DNA from: Clostridia bacterium
Lineage (GTDB): Bacteria; Bacillota; Clostridia; TANB77; CAG-508
Length of the DNA: 30,674 bases
NCBI GenBank assembly: GCA_900772235.1
Contig: CAAGQX010000184.1
Location: 1-30,674, forward strand
Direction of reading: 5' to 3'
Shown: positions 8,260 to 17,545 of the stretch, one piece after another
How the letters are laid out: each line of letters starts with the position of its first letter
How positions within the stretch are numbered: position 1 is the stretch's first letter
Notes under the pieces: generated by a model
The model's database searches: none
The model's input: the letters and a program-made list of their open reading frames with translations, nothing else
Told to the model about the DNA's origin: nothing
Program-made: the position numbers and the translations under genes

Positions 8260-8982
8260 TTATTCTGTTTTTATATAATAGCCTACTCCTCTTTTTGTTA
8301 CTAGAATATCTGGGTTTGCTGTGTCTTGCTCAATTTTTCCTCTTATTCTTCTTACTGTTACATCAACTGTTCTTATATCTCCATAATATTCGTAGCCCCA
8401 AACTTTTTCAAGAAGTACTTCACGAGTTACAACTTGTCCTTTTTGCATTGCTAAGAATTTTAAAACTTCAAACTCTCTTAGTGTTAAATCTATTACTTTT
8501 CCGTCTACTTTTGCCTCAAACTTATCTAAATCTAAAGATAATTTCCCAACTTCAATTTTTTTTGTTTCTGTTTTAGTTCCTTGTGGTTCTTGCTTTACCT
8601 CTAGTTTTCTTAAGTTTGCTTTTATTCTTGCCATTAATTCTCTAACACTAAATGGCTTTGTTATATAATCATCTGCACCTAGTTCTAAACCTAGTATTTT
8701 ATCAATTTCCTCATCTTTTGCTGTAAGCATTAAAACTGGAACATTAAGAGAAGCTTTTACTTTTTTGCAAACAGTTAAGCCGTCCATTTTAGGAAGCATT
8801 ATATCTAATAGTATTAAGTCTGGCTTTTTGTTTAAAGCTGTTTCTACCGCTTCTACTCCATCATTAGCTTCTAAAGTATTATAACCTTCTTTTTGTAAAT
8901 TATAAACTAAAATATCTACTATAGGTTTTTCATCATCAACAATTAAAATTGTTTTTTTATCTTTTTCTTCAAAGTTTTCCAC
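8260..8982 (-). CDS. OmpR/PhoB-family response regulator
   Basis: A cytoplasmic transcription factor controlled by phosphorylation. The receiver domain (residues 11-125) has the acidic pair in VDDE, phosphoacceptor D60 in LLDIMLPKMDG, T87 and K109 in ITKPF. The C-terminal winged helix includes LTLREFEVLKFLA, VWGYEYYGDIRTVDVTVRRI and RGVGYYI. The start is GTG 8982, with AAGGTGG seven bases upstream; ATG 9003 lacks a ribosome binding site. It precedes its kinase by about 87 nt. Its own promoter carries phased direct repeats suggesting autoregulation. Sequence alone does not separate PhoB/PhoP from WalR. Confidence 0.93.
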   Translation of the reverse strand: MENFEEKDKKTILIVDDEKPIVDILVYNLQKEGYNTLEANDGVEAVETALNKKPDLILLDIMLPKMDGLTVCKKVKASLNVPVLMLTAKDEEIDKILGLELGADDYITKPFSVRELMARIKANLRKLEVKQEPQGTKTETKKIEVGKLSLDLDKFEAKVDGKVIDLTLREFEVLKFLAMQKGQVVTREVLLEKVWGYEYYGDIRTVDVTVRRIRGKIEQDTANPDILVTKRGVGYYIKTE

Positions 8983-9023
8983 AAAAGTCCCACCTTTCTC
9001 CATATACGACTTTTATATTTTAC

Positions 9024-9052
9024 TTTATATCATATTAAAGAAATTTATACAA
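9024..9052 (-). promoter_or_regulatory. Response regulator promoter
   Basis: TTGTAT, 17-bp spacer, TATAAA on the minus strand, about 42 bases before the GTG start. The weak -35 box is consistent with activator dependence. Confidence 0.6.
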
Positions 9053-9059
9053 GATTTTT

Positions 9060-9087
9060 ATGACATTTTTATGACATTTTTGTAACA
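9060..9087 (-). promoter_or_regulatory. Three phased direct repeats, PhoB/WalR-type operator
   Basis: On the minus strand TGTTAC, TGTCAT and TGTCAT occur with exact 11-bp periodicity, ending 7 bp upstream of the -35 box. Tandem TGTCATA with 4-bp spacing is the E. coli Pho box pattern; WalR sites (TGTWAH-N5-TGTWAH) have the same period. OmpR-family dimers bind such tandem half-sites. Confidence 0.7.
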
Positions 9088-9154
9088 AGGTGATCCTAAA
9101 ATGTGTAATTCTTGTTTTAGATATAATATTGCACTCCCCCATAAACTCTTATTT

Positions 9155-12100
9155 TTACATAATAACTTCTATTTCATTTACATTACCATTATCTACTAAT
9201 TTAATTTCTTTGTTTTCTATTACCTCACCATTTAAAATAAATTTTTCTACACCGGTATTTTTACCATTTGGATTTTTAACTTTTATATTGTAAATGCTAC
9301 TTTTAAACCTATACCTTATGCTGTATTCCTGCCATTTGCTTGGAATACACGGATTTATTTGTAATACTCCATTTTTTATATTAAAACCTAATATATTTTC
9401 CAATCCTATTTTATTAAACCAACTTGAAGACCCTGTATACCAAGTCCAGCCTCCTCTTCCTTCTAATCCTCTTGCTTCATATATATCTGCTGGTATTACA
9501 TATGGTTCTACTTTATATTTCTTGGCAGCATCTTTTGTTTTACTATGCTCTATTGGGTTTATCATAGTATAATACTCTACTGCTTTATCTCCAAAACCTA
9601 ATTTTGTAAATGCTAAAATTGCCCACATTGCAGCATGTGTGTATTGTCCTCCATTTTCTCTTACCCCTGGCAAATATGCCTTTATATAGCCTGGCTCTAC
9701 TGCTGATTTTTCAAATGGTGGATCTAACAATTTTATTAATCCGTTTTCTTTGTCTATTAATAAGTTTTCTAAAGCTTCCATTGATATATATTTTTTATCA
9801 TTATCTGCCGCATTTGAAATTACTCCCCAGCTTTGTGATATTCCATCTATTCTACACTCTTCATTATCTGCACTTCCAATTGGGTTTCCGTCATCCATAT
9901 ATGCTCTTCTAAACCATCTTCCATCCCAACCACTAGTATTTAATGCTTTTTTTAGCTTTATTTTTATTTCTTCATATTTATTTATTTTTTCAAAATCTTG
10001 TTTAATCTCACATATTTTTATAAATTTATCTAATATATTATATAGGAAAAAGCCTAGCCACACACTTTCACCTTTTTTGTTGTTACCCACTGTATTTAAT
10101 CCATCATTCCAGTCTCCGCTTCCAATTTTAGGCAAACCGTTTTCTCCAAAATCTAAAGATTTTTCTATAGCTTTTATGCAATGTTCATATAAACTTCCCT
10201 TTATTACCGATTCTTCATATTTATCATATCTTTCATCTATTCCGACTTGTAGTATTTCTCCGGTTAGATATGGTATTTGTTCATCTAATATTTTAGTATC
10301 TCCTGTGTATTCAATGTATTCACAAGTTACATAGCATAGCCATAGCAAGTCGTCTGAGAATCTTGTTCTTATTCCTCTTCCGAGTTTCTTCGTGCCACCA
10401 ATGCTCCACATCTCCTTCTAAGAATTGATGTTTTGCTGCTAATATTATTTGATTTTTCATTAAATTTATATCTAAAAATTTAACTCCTAAAGTATCTTGT
10501 AATTGGTCTCTAAAACCTATTGCTCCACCGAGATTGATAGTATCCGAGATTTTGCCCATAGTCTTGAGCAAATTGTTTGGTAAGCTGCCCATCCATTTAG
10601 CATAATGTTCATAGATTCTATTGGTGTATTTATATGAATTTGGTTTAAAAGCTCATACCAATATTTTTGTGTTTTATCTAATGCTTCTTTGCAAACTTCT
10701 ACACTATTATATTTTAATGGTAAATCTTCCTTTATTTCTTTTGCACCTAAATTTATTACTATTTCCCTATTTTCATATGCCTCTAGTCCAACTTCAATTT
10801 CTATTGCAACACAGGATTCTTTATATAAACCATTATTATTTGTTAATAATTTTTGAGGTTTTTTTAGTGTTTTTCCTATAAATTCATCTTTATCTCCTGT
10901 GAAGTTTATAATTTTTTCATTTGTAATAATAAAAACCTCTTCATCTTTCATTTCATTTTTATACATATTTTTTGCTATAACTGTATTTTGGTTTTTATCT
11001 ACATAAATATAACTATTAGTTTTTATTTCATCTTCTCCCAAAACAGGTTTTATATAATAAGATATTTTAATCTTTTTTAATTCATTAGAAGTATTTTTTA
11101 GCCTTAATATATTAATTTTTATATTTTCTTCTATTGGCACAAAACTTATTAATTCCTGTATTATCTCATCTTTTACCGTTTTATTTTTAACATATCCAAA
11201 ACCATAGCTTATGTGGTATTCTTGATTACTACTAATATTTTGAGATAAACTCCATTTCTTGCCATTGTCTATATTTTCTAAATAAATTATTTCCGATGGA
11301 ATGTCTTGGCTTGCTGTATTATTCCAAGCAGATATTCTATTTAATCTACTATTTTTATACCAAGTAAAACCCCCTAAGTTTTGTGTAACTATTGTACCAA
11401 AATTTGGGTTTGCAAGTACAGTGCTCCAAATCGTTGGAAGCTTTTGTTCATCTGAAATTTTAAATTTATATTCCAGTCCATCTTCAGTAAATCCGCCATA
11501 TTCATTGTAATACTTTAAATTAATATAATCTTCATTTAGTGTTTCTTTTTGACTGCCAATTTCTATATTTTTATCTACATTCTTAACAAGTTTTCTATTC
11601 GAATATTCTTCTTCCAAATCTTTTAATTGTGAATCTATACTTCCTAGTCCAGCATCTATACTTAAATTTGCAACAAATTCTAGCATATTTATATCTTCTT
11701 TACTAATTTCGTTTTCATTTATAACAAATATTCCACCAAAAACATTTTTCAAATATAAAATTTGCCTATTTTGTATTTCATTATTTATTGCATTTTCTAA
11801 AAAATGTTCATATGAGTTCACTTCTTTATTGAGTATTACTAACTCAATTTTTATATTTTTACTTCTGAAAAACTCATATGCCTTTAATATGCTTTTTAAA
11901 ATATAGGTTTCATTTGTATCTGCTATTTTTACCAATAGTATGGGCAAATCGCCAGATATTCCAAACTTCCATAAATCACTTTGTGAATATATTTTGGTTG
12001 GTAACACACTATTTAAAGATTTTAATGGATTTTTAAGCAATAATAATGTTAGCATTTTTTGGTATTCTTCTATATCTTTGCCTTTTAATCCTAGATAAAT

Positions 12101-15100
12101 GCTTTCTGCTTCTGTTTTAGCTTTAGATAGTTCAAATACTTTACTTAATGCATTCGTATTTTCATATTGTTTTAACATTTTTATTACATCTTCTCTTACA
12201 TTAGATACACAAAGTATTAAATCTACTGTTATTTTCTGTTTTGGCTCTATTTTAATTAATTGTTTTATTGCAAGTACACTTTCTGTAACTTGTGATAAAT
12301 TATTACTAAATGGTTTATTTTGTTCTAGCATTTCTGGCATTTCTATATTGCCTTGTCCAAAAAACTTTTCTTTATCTATTTCATATTCAAGCTTTCCTAT
12401 CTTCTCATTTTCAGTATATAAATTAACTCCTAAAAATATATTTTCTTCGCTTGTTCCTCTCTTTTTTCGCTTTACAATTATTTCTCCATCTTCTAGTTTT
12501 TCATATGTTAAAAATAAATTATTAAATGCTGGATGGCTGTATTCTTGTGATGGTGTGCAAAGTATTGGTTCAAAATAGTTTATAATTTCAAGCCTTTTAA
12601 CATCTTCTTCTGAATTTGTTATTTCTAGTCTTTTAATTTCCACTGGTTCATCTGGCGAAACAATATTGCTTGTTTTTATTTCTAAGTTTCCTACCACCTT
12701 CACAAATTTTGTTGCATCTGGTGCAAATATTATTTTTCCATACTCGTTTTCTTCTAAGTTTGAACTTATAATTTTATTATTATCTATATCTCTAATATAG
12801 AAAAAATTTCCCTGTTTGTAATCTGCTGTTTTTTTATATCTATTAATTAAAATATTCTTGTACTTACTATAGCCTTCTCCATTTGCTAATGTACAAACAG
12901 TATAAAAACCATTTGATATAACATTTGAACTAATTAATTTTGAATTTAGCTTTGTAAATACTCTTTCACTATAGTTTTGGTAATCCTTCATTTTAAGTTT
13001 TTCTATTTTTTCCTTTTTCTCTTTTGTAACAATTGCTTTTTGTGGCATTCTTTCTTGTAGTAATATATCTACTGCTTCTATTTCTGGATTTTCGTAAAAC
13101 CTGTTTATAAGAATTTGATTATTTATAAAATTATTAATTGAAAGTAGTATTAATCCTTGGTGATGTGCCATATAAGTTTTTACAACTCTGCTTTTTTCTT
13201 TAGCATTTAGCCTAGAAGCTGTGTAATCTATTGACTCATAAAAGCCATATTTTCCACACATTCCTTCTTTTTCTAATTCTTTTATATTTTTAATACTACT
13301 ATTTTTATCATATATTAAACTCAAAAATACAGAATATGCAGATATAACAATATCTTCATCTAATCCTCTTTTTAAACCTAGCCACGGTACTCCAAAAGCT
13401 TTATACTGGTAGTTATTGTTTAAATCTTTTAAATTAAATGCTGCTTCTGAAATTCCCCAAGGTGTACCGAAGTTTTTTTGCATATTCTTTTTGGCTCATT
13501 ATCATAAATCTACAAGATTCATCTATTAAGCTTCCCTCATAAGATTTAATATTTACTTGTGGCATTAAATACTCAAAAGCAGTTCCAGACCAAGATATTA
13601 ATCCTTTATATCCATTTAATGTTGTTAAGGTTCTGCTTAAAGAATTCCAATGTTTTGATGGTACATCTCTTTTTGCAATTGCAACTAAACTTGCTTGTCT
13701 TGCTTCTGATGCTAATAAGTCGTAATATGAATCTGTTAATTTATTTTCTTCTATATTAAAACCAATTGAGAATATTCTTTTTTTATAGTCATATAAAACA
13801 GAAAAATTAGTATTTTCAATCAATTTATCAATTAAGTTTACAAGTATTTCTCCGTTTATTTTTTTCTTGTAGAAATGCTTTTACTACATACAGATATCCC
13901 ACTAAATTTCCACTATCGACTGTTGAAATATATCTTGGAAATAGTGGTTCTAAGTTTACTGTATTATACCAGTTGTATAAATGCCCATTCCACTTAGGCA
14001 TTTTTTCAATTGTAAAAAGCATTTTTTCCAGCATTTCTAAGCATTTAGGCTCATCTATATATTTCAAATCATATGCTGAAATAACTGCAAGAAGCCCAAG
14101 TCCTATGTTTGTTGGAGATGTTCTATATGCTACTTTTTGTTTTCTATCTTCTTGGTAATTATCTGGTGGTAAATAATTGTTTTTTTCATTTATATTATCC
14201 TCAAAAAATTTCCAAGTTTTTTCTCCTATTTTGTTTAAATACTCTTTTTCCTCTTTTTTAGTAGTTTGCTCTCTTCTTAAATTTTCTTTGCTTATTTGAC
14301 ACGCTAAATAAGGAGCAATAAGCCAAGCCACAGAAACACCTAAAGTTACAAATTTTGAAAAGTATATTCCTATTACTATCCCAACTATTCCTAAAACTAC
14401 ATTTGCTTGCATTCCTTTAAAATATGATATGGCACTTGTTCCAGCTTGTTTTTCTGCTTCTTCAGATGTTGTCCACTCTAATAAGTTTTGTTTTGATATT
14501 TTCATTCTATAAGTGCTTCTTATAACAGCATCTATTGTTTTTAAAGCTTTATTTGGTAAGAATAGAAAATCTAAAACTCCTCTGCAAATACTTGCATTTA
14601 ATTCTCCAATAACTTTTGTAATATTTTTATATGCCCACAATAATGATTTTGGTGTGTTTTTCTTAAATACAATATAGTTTCCCAAATCTAATATTGTAGG
14701 AAAAATTACTGCAAATATTCCTAAAGTAAAAACACTAGGAACATTAAAAATTAAACCTATTATAATTAAAATTAATGAAAATACTGGCACCAAACTTCTT
14801 CTTAAATTATCTAATATCTTGAACTTAGATAATTTATTTAATGGGTTTGCTTTTCTTACTCCATTTTTTGTAATTATTGTACTATGAAGCCAATTTATTA
14901 ATTGCCAGTCTCCTCTTATCCATCTATGCATTCTTGATATATAACTGTTATATTTTGCGGGGCATCCATCTAGTAATAATATATCGGTAGCAAGGCCAGC
15001 TCTTAAATAACTTCCTTCTAATAAATCGTGGCTTAGTACTGTGTTTTCTGGTATTTCATTTTCTAACAATTCATTAAATACTTTTAAATCGTATATTCCT

Positions 15101-17184
15101 TTGCCTGTAAAAATCCCTTCTCCAAAATTATCCTGATACACATCTGATATAGCATTTGCGTATAAATCTGTTCCACCGTTTCCGGCAAAGATTTTACTAA
15201 ATAATGTTTTTCTGCTAGATATTAAATCTATTCCCACTCTTGGTTGAATTAGAGCATGCCCTTTAGTTACGATTCCACCATTTATTATTGGAACATTTAA
15301 TATATGCGCCATTGTGCCTATTAGTTGAGATGCAGAATCTAAAACTAGGTTTGTATCCGAATCTAATGTAATAACATATTTTATTTTTTCTCTTATTTTA
15401 TCTTGGTCCTTAAGTGTATTTACTCTAAATTTATTAACATTGTTTATTAAAAACATATTAAATTGGTTAAGTAATCCTCTTTTTCGCTCCCACCCTAAAT
15501 AGCTTTTTTCACCTGCATTCCAGCTTCTTTCTCTATATAAAAAGTAGAATTTATCATTTCCCAAATTGCTGTATTTTTGGTTTAGCCTTTTTGTTTCTTC
15601 TAAGCCTGTTTTTATAACCTCTTCATCAAATGGTTCATTTTCATTTTTAGAAGCTGTAACATCTCCTAAAAGTGCAAAATAAAGGTTTTCGCTTTTATTT
15701 GCCAAATAATACACTTCTAGTTTATGCATTAATTCTTTTACCTTTTTACTGCTATTTATAATTGTTGGTATAACTACAATTGTGGAATATTCTTCTGGAA
15801 TTTCTTTGCTAAAATCCATTTTAGGAATTATTTTAGGTTTTACAGTTTTTACTAAACAATAATTAAGAAATTGTATCCATATTTCCGAAATTGGTATAAT
15901 TGCAAGTAATCCAATTATTATACTATAAATAATTGAACTAGTTTTAGTATAAATATATGAGCTAAATAGTAGTACTAAGATAATACTTATTACATAAACA
16001 GATAATATATATTTTTTAGCTTTTTGACTATTGCTCTTTTTTAGTAAATTTCTATTTCCATTTAATTTTTTAATTAGATTATTATAGCCTTCATCTATTA
16101 AATAATAACCAATATGCGATTTTTCCCCTTCATTTTCGCTTGCAAGCTCTAATGCTTTATTTACAATATAGTTTTCAGATATCTTAGTTTTGTTGGCAAT
16201 TTCCTTTATATGTTCTCTATAACTTGCTTTTGTTTTGTAATCCATATATTTATAAACATTTGCCGGATCTTTTTTTAGAACCTCTTCTACTCCATTTATT
16301 TCCTCAAATAGCATTAAAAAATTAATTCTAGAAATTTCTCTTATACTAGTAATACTGTTACCTATTAAAACTTTTTGAATAGCAATATCAAAATGTTCTT
16401 TTTTTATTGCTTCTTCTATTGTTAAACCTATTTTATTTACTTCATCTTCTAAAATGTTAAAATACGCAATTCCTCTTCTTCCAAGCCTTTTTAGTTTGTA
16501 TGCCATATACTCTATAAATGGATATTTTATTTCATTTTTTAAATCTTTATGTGTGAACTTAATGTTAGTAGTTTTAAATTCTGTATTTTTTTTATTTTCT
16601 ATTACTCTTTCTATAATGCTCTCTACTTTATATTTTTGAATTTGTGCTACATATATTTTTTCGCAAACAGCTCTAATATTTTCTAATATAGCTATTTCTA
16701 AGAATATCCATAAGTTCCATATTTCTTCCATATTTAACTTTTTTTGTTTTTGGTAAGCCAAAATAGCTGTTTTTAAGACTTCATCATCTATTTTACTATC
16801 TGTGTATGCAACTATTTCAGAAGCAAGAACATACACTCTTGCAAAACCTTCATATATGCCATTTACAATACCTGGAAGGTCTTTATATTTTTTTAAAGGC
16901 ATTTGAGTTTTTATTTTTTTTACTGTTTCTTCTATAATGTAAAAATTATCTAAAAGCCATTCTCCTGCAGGATATATATCTATATTTTTCTTTATATGTT
17001 CATTTAATAAATTGTATGTTTTTTCTATAAATATATAGTTTTCATTTATTCTTTCTAAAGGATAAGTATTGGCGTTTGAATGTTTTTTTATCTCATAATT
17101 TGCCGCAGTTTTCTCCATATAATTTTTTAAGTTCTCCGTATCTAAAACTGTTCCTTTTATGTTTAAAAATTTAGTGTTTTTCAC
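9155..17184 (-). CDS. ndvB: Cyclic beta-1,2-glucan synthase-like giant protein, five CGG +1 shifts
   Basis: After five +1 shifts this is one protein of 2,674 residues, close to the ~2,800 of NdvB/ChvB. Membrane helices lie at about 392-414 and 418-442. A glycosyltransferase (GT84-like) domain follows, with DSDTN at 608-612 and HRWIRGDWQ at 753-761, then more helices (798-835 and 925-950). The glycoamylase-like region contains NWYNTVNLEPLFPRYISTVD and GTPWGISEAAFN. Two GH94-like modules end with WAKSGYYQSGGAIGFRDQ, EHWWHEETGRGIRTRFSDDL and WYTGSSSWFNKI. The family makes and trims beta-1,2-glucans. Start is GTG 17184 with AGGAG upstream. Zero-frame pieces are 13828-17184, 13434-13823, 10517-13483, 10320-10592 and 9155-10411; 8,030 minus 5 is divisible by three. 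The exact product is not certain. Confidence 0.9.
10380..10382 (-). other. CGG +1 shift site 5 in ndvB-like gene (Gly2267)
   Basis: Coding strand ACT-CGG-A. Skipping C restores EHWWHEET-G-RGIRTRFSDD, the conserved GH94 segment. Confidence 0.85.
10528..10530 (-). other. CGG +1 shift site 4 in ndvB-like gene (Gly2218)
   Basis: Coding strand TCT-CGG-T, only five codons after site 3. Skipping C gives QS-G-GAIGFRDQLQD, aligned with the GH94 catalytic-acid motif. Confidence 0.85.
10544..10546 (-). other. CGG +1 shift site 3 in ndvB-like gene (Gly2213)
   Basis: Coding strand TCT-CGG-A. Skipping C gives WAKS-G-YYQS. Sites 3 and 4 must both be shifted to read the motif correctly. Confidence 0.85.
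13467..13469 (-). other. CGG +1 shift site 2 in ndvB-like gene (Gly1239)
   Basis: Coding strand CTT-CGG-T. Skipping C gives EYAKKL-G-TPWGISEAAFN. An A7 run just upstream could equally explain the frame change (AKNFGTPWG), but the CGG rule fits without a second mechanism. Confidence 0.75.
13852..13854 (-). other. CGG +1 shift site 1 in ndvB-like gene (Gly1111)
   Basis: Coding strand AAA-CGG-A. Skipping C gives FLQEKNK-G-EILVNLIDKL. An A7 run seven bases upstream is an alternative source of the shift. Confidence 0.75.
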
Positions 17185-17242
17185 AAAAAATTCACTCCTA
17201 AAAAAATACTTTTATACATATTTTTACCAAAGTGAATTTTTT
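17185..17242 (-). promoter_or_regulatory. Inverted repeat over the ndvB-like gene ribosome binding site
   Basis: Exact 12-bp arms AAAAAATTCACT (17185-17196) and AGTGAATTTTTT (17231-17242) are separated by 34 nt. In the minus-strand transcript the arm next to the gene overlaps the 3' part of AGGAGTG and reaches the GTG start, so the hairpin could mask the translation start. TATAAA lies in the loop, so the true transcript start decides whether it forms. Confidence 0.45.
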
Positions 17243-17277
17243 TATGTATGTTTGAATTTGTGTTTTTTGCTATTTTG

Positions 17278-17286
17278 TGGTATAAT
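17278..17286 (+). promoter_or_regulatory. Extended -10 promoter of the 59-residue gene
   Basis: TGG-TATAAT matches the TGnTATAAT extended -10 form. The -35 region at 17258-17263 (TTGTGT, 17-bp spacer) is weak, as is usual with an extended -10. Confidence 0.6.
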
Positions 17287-17317
17287 TAATTATATTTCCT
17301 GAAAGGAGGAAATTGGT

Positions 17318-17497
17318 TTGAAAAAGACTTTTAGCCTTGTAGACTGGGTAAGAATTTTGCAATACGATGATGAATTTCAAGCTCTCGTGATTAACTGTTA
17401 CTGCCCAACATCTGCAGCAGAGTCCTACCTGCTTGAGGTTATGCGCGCTCAGCATATGGACCTTGAAGAAGCAAAGATTTACCTCAAGGTAGCCTAA
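17318..17497 (+). CDS. Small hypothetical protein (59 residues), TTG start
   Basis: I do not recognise this protein. It starts at TTG with AAAGGAGGA seven bases upstream, begins KKTFSLVDWVRILQYDDEFQ and ends QHMDLEEAKIYLKVA. It is acidic, with no membrane helix; a C-x-C pair sits near the middle (INCYCP). Codon choice (CTC, CTT, CTG, AAG, GCC, GCA, CGC) differs from the AT-rich neighbours and resembles the gene at 3495. It has its own promoter and terminator and sits between ndvB and topA, facing the opposite way. The complete expression signals argue that it is real; a small regulatory or foreign protein is possible. Confidence 0.7.
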   Translation: MKKTFSLVDWVRILQYDDEFQALVINCYCPTSAAESYLLEVMRAQHMDLEEAKIYLKVA

Positions 17498-17504
17498 AAA
17501 AGAT

Positions 17505-17545
17505 AAACCACCGATTTGCTAAAATCAGTGGTTTTCTTTTTTTAT
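17505..17545. terminator. Bidirectional terminator between the 59-residue gene and topA
   Basis: Arms AAACCAC-C-GATTT and AAATC-A-GTGGTTT form a 13-position stem with one mismatch and a GCTA loop. TTCTTTTTTT follows on the plus strand, and the A-run at 17496-17501 supplies the T-run for topA on the minus strand. Confidence 0.9.

Noticed and set aside
10320..13823. Separate small genes for the pieces of the glucan synthase-like protein
   Set aside because: The pieces lack ribosome binding sites, overlap each other, and together reproduce one continuous family architecture.
13467..13865. A7 homopolymer slippage as the cause of two breaks in the glucan synthase-like gene
   Set aside because: Both breaks have an A7 run (13473-13479 and 13859-13865), which first looked like typical long-read or polymerase errors. 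Each also has a zero-frame CGGT or CGGA just downstream that fixes the frame equally well, and the ten other sites have no homopolymer.
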